NCBI GenBank assembly: GCA_031262225.1
Contig: JAISIC010000001.1
Coordinates: forward strand, 1 to 56,083
Direction: 5' to 3'
Length of the DNA stretch: 56,083 bases
From: Ruminococcus sp.
Lineage (GTDB): Bacteria; Bacillota; Clostridia; Oscillospirales; Ruminococcaceae
Shown here: piece after piece, positions 49,784 through 56,083 of the stretch
How positions within the stretch are numbered: the stretch's first letter is position 1
How the letters are laid out: each line of letters opens with the position of its first letter
Notes under the pieces: generated by a model
The model's database searches: none
What the model was told of the DNA's origin: nothing
What the model saw: only the letters and a program-made list of their open reading frames with translations
Made by a program: the position numbers and the translations under genes

Positions 49784-50511
49784 TGAAATATTCATACGAC
49801 CTTCACATACATTCCTGCCTCTCCCCCTGCGGTTCTGATGATTCGCTTCCCTCAAATATCGTCGGGATGGCGGCACTCAAAGGACTTGACATAATCGCTG
49901 TGACCGACCACAATTCCTGCGGAAACAGCAGAGCGGTTGATAAGTTAGGTAACGAATACGGCGTTCTGACCGTTCCGGGAATGGAACTCACAACTGCGGA
50001 AGAAGTTCATGTAGTTTGCCTGTTTCATAACATAGAAAGTGCAGAAGAATTTTCCGAATATGTTCATTCAAAGCTTCTGCCCATTGAAAATAACGAAGCC
50101 GCATTCGGCAAGCAACAGTTTGCAGATGAAGATGACAATATCATTAAAACAGAACCTCTTCTCCTAATAAATGCGACGGAAATCCCCTTTGACGGCGTTT
50201 ATGATATTGTGAAAACATACAGCGGGATTATGATTCCGGCGCATATCGACAAAAGCAGTACAAGTGTTCTTTCAAACATGGGCTTTATCCCGCCCGACAG
50301 CAAGTTTTCGACAGCAGAGATTAAACACATTGGTTATAAAGAAAGGCTAATCGGCGAAAACCCTTATCTTAACGACTGTAATATAATCACAAATTCTGAT
50401 GCACATTATCTTGAAGACATAAACGAGCCGATTAATTTTTTAGAACTTCGTGAAAAAAGTATTGATTGTTTACTCGATACATTCAATAAGAAGTACATAA
50501 AGGGGAGATAG
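49783..50511 (+). CDS. PHP-domain phosphoesterase
   Basis: A 242-residue metal-dependent phosphoesterase. PHP motif I is SYDLHIHSCLSPCGSDD (HxH), motif II is DIIAVTDHNSCGNSRAVDKL, motif III includes VPGMELTTAEEVHVVCLFHN, and IMIPAHIDKSS and NIITNSDAHYLEDIN give the later histidines and aspartate of the metal site. These proteins often stand next to DRTGG/[FeFe]-hydrogenase-like genes in Clostridia. The substrate may be a nucleotide or phospho-signal; unknown. Confidence 0.9.
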   Translation: MKYSYDLHIHSCLSPCGSDDSLPSNIVGMAALKGLDIIAVTDHNSCGNSRAVDKLGNEYGVLTVPGMELTTAEEVHVVCLFHNIESAEEFSEYVHSKLLPIENNEAAFGKQQFADEDDNIIKTEPLLLINATEIPFDGVYDIVKTYSGIMIPAHIDKSSTSVLSNMGFIPPDSKFSTAEIKHIGYKERLIGENPYLNDCNIITNSDAHYLEDINEPINFLELREKSIDCLLDTFNKKYIKGR

Positions 50512-50513
50512 AA

Positions 50514-51776
50514 TTGAAGACGCCGAAACTGTTTTATACTGTGCTTGATAAAATGGGTTTTGACGTGGAATATCCTATCGAAGAGACACCGAAAGAACCT
50601 GAAATAAAAAAAGAGCCTACAATAAAGAAAGAAACCATCGCTCCTGTAAAGCAAGAAATAAAGACAGAAGAAATTAAAACAGAAAAAACAAAACCCGAAA
50701 AGAAAGAACATAAATCCTTTAAGCTTGAAATCAACCCTGATGTCAAAGAATACATATCAGAAAACCTTACCTTTTTTATAGGCGGAATGGTCTGTATATT
50801 AATAGTCCTTGTTGTTGCTGTTTTTGCAGCGATAAACTGGGGAGACATGAAAACAAGGGTTGTAAGAATAAGAGAGATATACGGCGAGGTTACAATTGAG
50901 GCGGATTCAAGGACTAAATACGCATCAAAAAACTTAAAGCTTGCTTCCGGTGATATTATTACGCTGAAAAACGACTCAAGGGTCAGACTTCAACTGGACC
51001 CCGATAAATTTTTGACAATCGAACCCGACAGCAGTTTGTATATCGATTACACAAACATTGAAAACATGGGCAGCATTACAATTAACCTTCTTTACGGCAG
51101 TGCTGTTGTCGAGATGTCAAATGAAATCGGAGCAAAAGACAGCGTTATGGTCGTTACCCCAAACGCAATGATTGATGCACGCAAATCCGTTTTCAGAACT
51201 ACTTTTGAATACTTCACCGACTATGGCGGATTCCCTGCGAAAATAACAGATATTGAAAATCTTTCGGGAAATCTTAATATTCAGCTTTTTGATGATTCGG
51301 GTATTAAATCGGATAACCCGATGATACTTAAAGAAGGAAATTTTGCAAGACTTATAACGACGCCTGAAACTGCAATTTACGGCGGACTCAATAACGAGAT
51401 TATCTTAGAAAACTTTTCACAGTTTACTCTCACCGAACTGCTTCGTATACAGAATAGTTTTACTCCGTTATCATTCACGACAATTGAACTCAATGATGCT
51501 TTGAAAATAGTTTCAGAGCGAAACTTCGTGACAACCCCGGAGGTTACATTACCGGAAACAGTTTCCACAACACCATTTGAACCGATAATCCTCCCTCCTG
51601 TGACACTGCCTCCCGACGAAACCTATGAAGACATAACATTTACGACACCTTCTGAAACTTCACCGGTAACTTTACCGACCACTCAGACTATAGGTGAGAT
51701 GACGGAATATACAGGTGCAAAATGGTGGGAAGTTATTAATTCTATTGAAAGTTCAGACGAAACAGAAGCGACATAA
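50514..51776 (+). CDS. Membrane-anchored FecR-like protein
   Basis: A 420-residue protein starting at a TTG with GGGGAG seven bases upstream. A charged cytoplasmic N-terminus (Lys/Glu-rich, residues about 20-70) precedes one transmembrane helix (residues 85-108, FFIGGMVCILIVLVVAVFAA). Outside is a FecR-like domain (EIYGEVTIEA, LASGDIITLKNDSRVRLQLD, NLLYGSAVVEMSN, VVTPNAMIDARKSVFRT). A proline/threonine-rich tail (VTLPETVSTTPFEPIILPPV ...) follows, typical of wall-spanning linkers. No sortase motif is visible. It is followed by a second FecR-like gene. Confidence 0.75.
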   Translation: MKTPKLFYTVLDKMGFDVEYPIEETPKEPEIKKEPTIKKETIAPVKQEIKTEEIKTEKTKPEKKEHKSFKLEINPDVKEYISENLTFFIGGMVCILIVLVVAVFAAINWGDMKTRVVRIREIYGEVTIEADSRTKYASKNLKLASGDIITLKNDSRVRLQLDPDKFLTIEPDSSLYIDYTNIENMGSITINLLYGSAVVEMSNEIGAKDSVMVVTPNAMIDARKSVFRTTFEYFTDYGGFPAKITDIENLSGNLNIQLFDDSGIKSDNPMILKEGNFARLITTPETAIYGGLNNEIILENFSQFTLTELLRIQNSFTPLSFTTIELNDALKIVSERNFVTTPEVTLPETVSTTPFEPIILPPVTLPPDETYEDITFTTPSETSPVTLPTTQTIGEMTEYTGAKWWEVINSIESSDETEAT

Positions 51777-51810
51777 TAATGCAAATTTATAACCGGAAGT
51801 GAGATACAAA

Positions 51811-53583
51811 ATGTCAAATCTGAGAACACCGATAATAGCGGCATCAATTGCAATAGCCGCCGTAATTATCACGATTGTCGTGCTTGTGACAGGCGGCAAC
51901 CCTTCGGGCATCTATGTTTCAAACGTAATCGGAAGCGTTTCGATAGCCGACAATAAAGGCGGCGGCAATGCAAGTGCCGATTTGATGCTTGCACAGGGTG
52001 ATATAATCACGGTCGGACCTGATTCGTCTTGTACTATAACCTATCGCGGCAGAGATAATTCCGAAGAAAACTACATAGTTGTTGACAGCAACAGTCAGAT
52101 TATCGTCAACTCAAAGTTTTCCGGCAATAATTCGGGAGAACTTTTCCTCAATCGCGGTACTGTAATCACAAACCTTGTCGGCGACAGCAAAGGCGAAGTT
52201 AGTATACGTACTGCCAATGCAATGGTTTATGTTCAAAAGACTGTTTCAAAGGTTGCGTATTATGAGAAAGATGGGCGGTCTTACACAGACATAGTGGATT
52301 TCATGGGTAACTCGACATTACAGCTTTATGATGTTTCTGGGAATACCTTCGGTTCGCTTGAACCGCTTCTTGAAAAACGTGCAGCTTTAATAATTACCGG
52401 CGATGATATTCCATATTTTGAATATTTGAATCTGGAATTTTCGCTCTCCGTTTTAACCGCTTCCGACCTTAAATCGATAATTACCGTTGCACAGCTTGAA
52501 GGTGAACTCTTCCCCTACCCTATTGATATTTTAAGAGAAGCATATACAGCCGCTGCGGGAACTCCCCTGCCGCCTCTTCCCGACCAATCAATAACAAGTG
52601 AACCGATAATTACGGCAACACCTCTCGAAACTCTGCCTATCGAAACCACAACACCTCCGGCTGTAACCGAAGCACCGCCCAATACAAAACTTACCGTTCC
52701 GACACTTGCTCCTCCGACAACAAGACCTCCTGCAACCACCGCAGCGGCGGCAACAACCGTTGATTCATCAAGGATGCTTACTGTAATTTTAGCAGTCGGT
52801 GATGATGAATCGATATACGAAGTCCCATATGGCGGCGCACTCGAAAAGCCTGATGATCCCGTACTTGACGGATTCACCTTCACCGGTTGGGACAGAGGTT
52901 TTACAAACATAACAGAAGATTGTACCATAACAGCACAATTTTCCGACGGCGGCGGTTTCCCCATCCTTGACCCGGAACCTTCGAACGGATCGGGAGATGA
53001 CACTCTCACCCACACCGTTACCGTTGTTGTTGCCGGCAGAAGCACTACTGTACAGGTTGTGGACGGTGAATCTGCAAAGCTTCAGACTAATCTGCAGATT
53101 GATGGATACAGATTCTTAGGCTGGGATAAAGATTTTTCCGCAATTTATGAAGATACAACAATAACCGCTATTCTTGAACCCATAAACACCCCCTCGACAA
53201 CTCAAGGTCCCTTCACCGTTACATTCATCATCGACGGAATACAATATCCCGTTGAGGTGGCATACGGCGGGTCGGCAATTCCTCCCTTCTATCCTTCACC
53301 CGATTCATTCGGAAATGAGTTTACGGGATGGGACAAACCGACATCAAACATTACCGCAAACACAACTATCACCGCTGTTTATGCAGAATCTACACAGATC
53401 TATACTGTAACATTCAATATTAACGGAATGCTTTATGATGTGCAAGTTCGTGAAGGTGAAGCTGCAACTCCTCCCTTCACCCCGACCTCCGATATGCTCG
53501 GAAGAACCTTCACAGGATGGGATAAGTCACTTCTTAATATCAGAGCAGACCAGCTAATTACTGCACAATATCAGCAATTTTAG
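51811..53583 (+). CDS. FecR-like membrane protein with four InlB-type repeats
   Basis: A 590-residue protein starting at ATG 51811 (GGAAGTGAG upstream). One N-terminal transmembrane helix (IIAASIAIAAVIITIVVLVT) anchors a FecR-like domain parallel to that of the previous gene (VIGSVSI ... LAQGDIITVGPDSSCTITYR ... RTANAMVYVQKTV). A Pro/Thr-rich linker (residues about 255-310) follows. Then there are four tandem B-repeats of the internalin/Listeria-Bacteroides type, each about 60 residues: YGGALEKPDDPVLDGFTFTG..W, DGESAKLQTNLQIDGYRFLG, YGGSAIPPFYPSPDSF and REGEAATPPFTPTSDMLG, each ending in -GWD-...-ITA-. It appears to be an adhesin-like surface protein. A terminator follows. Confidence 0.78.
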   Translation: MSNLRTPIIAASIAIAAVIITIVVLVTGGNPSGIYVSNVIGSVSIADNKGGGNASADLMLAQGDIITVGPDSSCTITYRGRDNSEENYIVVDSNSQIIVNSKFSGNNSGELFLNRGTVITNLVGDSKGEVSIRTANAMVYVQKTVSKVAYYEKDGRSYTDIVDFMGNSTLQLYDVSGNTFGSLEPLLEKRAALIITGDDIPYFEYLNLEFSLSVLTASDLKSIITVAQLEGELFPYPIDILREAYTAAAGTPLPPLPDQSITSEPIITATPLETLPIETTTPPAVTEAPPNTKLTVPTLAPPTTRPPATTAAAATTVDSSRMLTVILAVGDDESIYEVPYGGALEKPDDPVLDGFTFTGWDRGFTNITEDCTITAQFSDGGGFPILDPEPSNGSGDDTLTHTVTVVVAGRSTTVQVVDGESAKLQTNLQIDGYRFLGWDKDFSAIYEDTTITAILEPINTPSTTQGPFTVTFIIDGIQYPVEVAYGGSAIPPFYPSPDSFGNEFTGWDKPTSNITANTTITAVYAESTQIYTVTFNINGMLYDVQVREGEAATPPFTPTSDMLGRTFTGWDKSLLNIRADQLITAQYQQF

Positions 53584-53586
53584 AAA

Positions 53587-53620
53587 AAACGGCGGGAGTT
53601 AATGAACTCTCGCCGTTTCT
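53587..53620. terminator. Bidirectional terminator between FecR-like and clpC genes
   Basis: A 14-bp stem AAACGGCGGGAGTT / AACTCTCGCCGTTT (one G-U pair, loop AATG) followed by CTTT and T-rich sequence, between convergent genes. Confidence 0.85.
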
Positions 53621-55960
53621 TTAATTTGCATATTCTCGGACTTTAAATCTGTATTCATCGTTTACGACAATCAGTTGAACATAATCTCCCGATTTGACTG
53701 ATGTTTCAAGAAGCTGTTTTGACAGAAGGTTTTCTATCGAAACGGTGATATCGTGACGAAGCTTTCGAGCACCTGTATGTGCATCTTTGCTGTTGTCAGA
53801 CGTTCCGCCTGATAATTTTTTCACTGCTTCGTCGGTAAATTCAAGGGTTATGTCAAGTGTTTTTGCACGATTTTTAAGCTCCTGCAAAAGCTTCCTTGCA
53901 ACCATCATCATATCATCATCTGACAGCTTGTTAAAGATAATGATATCGTCAAGACGATTGAGCAGTTCTGTTTTGAAAAGCTTTTTAATCTCAGACAAAA
54001 CATTCGCTTTTCGTGACTCCATATCTGTTGCAGACGGCGAAAATCCGAATGAACGTTCCTTATTCAGGTGTTCTGCTCCGATATTTGAAGTAAGGATGAT
54101 AATCGTGTTTTTGAAGCTGACACTCCTGCCGTTGCTGTCGGTTAAAACGCCGTCTTCTGTTATTTGAAGCAGAATATTAAACACATCGGTATGTGCTTTT
54201 TCAATCTCGTCAAATAAAATAATACAATACGGCTTGCGGCGAATCTTTTCTGTAAGCTTGCCGCCGTCTTCAAATCCTACATATCCCGGAGGTGCTCCGA
54301 TTAACTTTGAAACGCTGTGCTTCTCCATATATTCGGACATATCAAGTTTGATGAGTGCGTTTTCATCACCGAAAAGAAGATCTGCAAGTGCACGTGCAAG
54401 CTCCGTTTTTCCTGAACCGGAAGGACCTGAAAACAGGAAACTTGCCATAGGTCGGTTAGGGTCACGAAGCCCCGAACGGCTTCTTCTCACCGCACTTGCA
54501 ACAGCAGTAACAGCTTGACTTTGCCCGATAACTCGTTTTGAAAGTTCCGATTCAAGTGCAAGAAGCTTCTCCTCTTCTGTTGCAGTGAGTTTTGACATCG
54601 GAAGACCTGTTGACAAAGAGATAACCTCTGCAATACTTTCTTCGGTGACAACGGGACGCGGCGTTTTTGATGCTGTTTTTCTGCCGCTCGAACGTTCTAT
54701 CATATTTTTCAGCTCTTCCGCCATGCGTTCAAGTGTCTGCGGTTCTTTTGAAAGCTTAAGTTTTGCACCGGATGCCGCTTCATCAATAAGGTCAAGTGCC
54801 TTATCGGGAAGAAAACGTTCGGGAATAAATCGTACCGACATTTTAACCGCCGCTTTTATCGCTTCATCGGTGATTGAAACGTTATGAAAATCTTCATACA
54901 ACTTCTTCAAACCATGAATCATATTTATTGTTTCATCTTCGGTCGGTTCATTAACCATGATCTGTTGGAAACGGCGTTCAAGAGCTGAATCCTTTTCGAT
55001 ATATTTTCGATACTCGCTTATCGTAGTAGCACCGATAATCTGGAGTTCTCCCCTTGCAAGCATGGGTTTGAGGATATTTGCAGCATCAATAGCACCCTCT
55101 GCCGCACCTGCACCCACAACAGTATGAAGTTCGTCTATAAAAAGTATTATCGTTTTATTTTCAATAACTTCTTCGATAACCTGTTTTAGTCTGTCTTCAA
55201 AATCGCCGCGATATTTTGCTCCGGCAAGCATTGATGTGAGGCTGAGCGAGAAGATATGCTTACCCTTGAGGGTGTCGGGAACGCGACCCGAAACTATAGC
55301 CTGTGCAATTCCTTCAACAACCGCGGTCTTACCCACACCGGCTTCGCCGATGAGGCAAGGGTTATTTTTTGTACGCCTTGAAAGAACCCTTATGACGTGC
55401 TCAATCTCACGCTCACGCCCGATTACAGGGTCTGATTTTTTATCTTTTGCCGCTTGTGTCAAGTTTTTGCTGTATTTTTGGAGGGTCGGAGCTTTCACGG
55501 AAGGGTTATATATCTGAACCTCCATATTGTTGATACCGGTGCAAGCGGAAAGCAGTTTTTGAATATTCCCGCCCGACTCGTTTATGATCATAACCGCTGT
55601 GCTTCCGTCTTCAAGCAAAATTGCCTGCAAAAGATGCTCAGTACCGACAAGACGGCTGCCTGAATCGGCAGCAACACGATAGGCGTGTTCGATAATCCGC
55701 TTTGTATTCGGAGTGACTGCATCTTCGGAAACGGTAGTCAGTTCACCCCTACCGACAAGCTCAATGATTTTATTCAGTATATCATCTTCTTTTATACCGC
55801 AAACACGAAAAATACTCGAAGCAGTGCTGCCATGTTCAGAAACAAGACTGTATAGAAGATGCTCGCTCCCAACATAGGTGTGCCCGAGTTTCCCGGCTTG
55901 AACAAAAGCCTTATTAATTACTACATTCGCCTTTTTTGTGAAGCTATCCAGATTATACAT
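53621..55960 (-). CDS. clpC: ClpC-type ATP-dependent Clp protease ATPase subunit
   Basis: A 779-residue Hsp100 protein with a double N-domain ([40 protein letters not shown]). AAA-1 has Walker [21 protein letters not shown] and Walker [20 protein letters not shown]; a short middle segment follows rather than the long ClpB coiled coil. AAA-2 has [18 protein letters not shown] and [20 protein letters not shown]. The [25 protein letters not shown] signature is present. It unfolds substrates for ClpP or acts as a chaperone. The expected mcsA/mcsB partner genes are not adjacent. The start codon has only a weak AAGAG upstream; no CtsR box was seen. Confidence 0.93.
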   Translation of the reverse strand: MYNLDSFTKKANVVINKAFVQAGKLGHTYVGSEHLLYSLVSEHGSTASSIFRVCGIKEDDILNKIIELVGRGELTTVSEDAVTPNTKRIIEHAYRVAADSGSRLVGTEHLLQAILLEDGSTAVMIINESGGNIQKLLSACTGINNMEVQIYNPSVKAPTLQKYSKNLTQAAKDKKSDPVIGREREIEHVIRVLSRRTKNNPCLIGEAGVGKTAVVEGIAQAIVSGRVPDTLKGKHIFSLSLTSMLAGAKYRGDFEDRLKQVIEEVIENKTIILFIDELHTVVGAGAAEGAIDAANILKPMLARGELQIIGATTISEYRKYIEKDSALERRFQQIMVNEPTEDETINMIHGLKKLYEDFHNVSITDEAIKAAVKMSVRFIPERFLPDKALDLIDEAASGAKLKLSKEPQTLERMAEELKNMIERSSGRKTASKTPRPVVTEESIAEVISLSTGLPMSKLTATEEEKLLALESELSKRVIGQSQAVTAVASAVRRSRSGLRDPNRPMASFLFSGPSGSGKTELARALADLLFGDENALIKLDMSEYMEKHSVSKLIGAPPGYVGFEDGGKLTEKIRRKPYCIILFDEIEKAHTDVFNILLQITEDGVLTDSNGRSVSFKNTIIILTSNIGAEHLNKERSFGFSPSATDMESRKANVLSEIKKLFKTELLNRLDDIIIFNKLSDDDMMMVARKLLQELKNRAKTLDITLEFTDEAVKKLSGGTSDNSKDAHTGARKLRHDITVSIENLLSKQLLETSVKSGDYVQLIVVNDEYRFKVREYAN

Positions 55961-56083
55961 ATATAAATGCTTACTCTTTTCGCTTTATTTATATAAATAG
56001 TATATCCAAGTTTTTATATTTGTTTCATCTATTACCAAATAATTTTATCATAAAAAGGCTCAAAACTCTGTCGAAAATACTGT

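Noticed and set aside
55961..56083. CtsR or CIRCE heat-shock operators before clpC (and before lon)
   Set aside because: No GGTCAAA heptad pair and no CIRCE palindrome are visible; only a weak TATACT element was seen.

Overview
The window looks like the chromosome of an anaerobic, spore-forming member of the Clostridia, probably a gut-type Oscillospirales or Ruminococcaceae-like bacterium. The evidence is the sigma-F operon (spoIIAA-spoIIAB-sigF), spoIVA next to a SipL-type SPOCS/LysM gene, a bifurcating-type [FeFe] hydrogenase, a ferredoxin-dependent indolepyruvate oxidoreductase, and hemicellulose sugar genes. Coding density is high. I saw no insertion sequence, prophage, CRISPR array, rRNA or tRNA. 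The species cannot be named from sequence alone.

Layout. (1) 1-3881, minus: L-arabinose isomerase (cut by the window edge), an FGGY sugar kinase and a methyltransferase. (2) 3949-5046, minus: a lysine/alanine/proline-rich, histone-H1-like protein with an SCP2 domain, read from a perfect consensus promoter. (3) 5204-11076, minus: rhomboid-like protein, cysteine desulfurase, iorA, iorB, arylacetate-CoA ligase and ACT protein, an aromatic 2-oxoacid fermentation operon. (4) 11253-14293, plus: sipL-spoIVA behind a sigma-E-like promoter. (5) 14364-16661, minus: GH31 alpha-xylosidase behind an operator-covered promoter. (6) 16813-20589, plus: TPR glycosyltransferase, pth, HAD phosphatase, abutting the convergent spoIIA operon (20590-22014). 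(7) 22178-26700, plus: manA, glcK, a small exported protein, smpB, a TrmN6-type methyltransferase that appears leaderless, and rsmI. (8) 26722-29548: a YceG-TelA pair. (9) 29765-34807: the HndABCD-type [FeFe] hydrogenase with an embedded ATPase. (10) 34919-38523: a collagen-like glycoprotein behind a sigma-K-like promoter, then a glycosyltransferase and an unusual thioredoxin. (11) 38524-38856: a non-coding island holding a probable minus-strand small RNA. (12) 38857-41253, minus: lon. (13) 41486-46681: two SDR-type enzymes and an epimerase, a membrane acyltransferase-like protein and a lipoprotein. (14) 46739-47236: flavin reductase. (15) 47388-53583: DRTGG, ATPase, sensory-type [FeFe] hydrogenase, DRTGG, PHP, then two FecR-like anchored proteins. 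(16) 53621-55960, minus: a ClpC-type ATPase.

How the genes work together. Three themes recur. The first is sporulation: the sigma-F switch, the coat-basement proteins SpoIVA/SipL, and a collagen-like surface glycoprotein with its own glycosyltransferase. The second is fermentative redox balance: IOR makes reduced ferredoxin and arylacetyl-CoA, PaaK can recover ATP from the thioester, the trimeric hydrogenase disposes of electrons from NADH plus ferredoxin, and the sensory-type hydrogenase module may report on H2 or redox state. The third is hemicellulose sugar use.

The most unusual observation is at 38505-38680. A minus-strand promoter with perfect TTGACA-17-TATAAT sits directly downstream of two identical 12-bp repeats spaced exactly 21 bp apart, the geometry of LytTR-type (AgrA/ComE/VirR) sites. 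It drives a transcript of about 99 nt that ends in a strong intrinsic terminator and contains a 22-codon hydrophobic reading frame. All function statements come from reading motifs and context; no database search was run.
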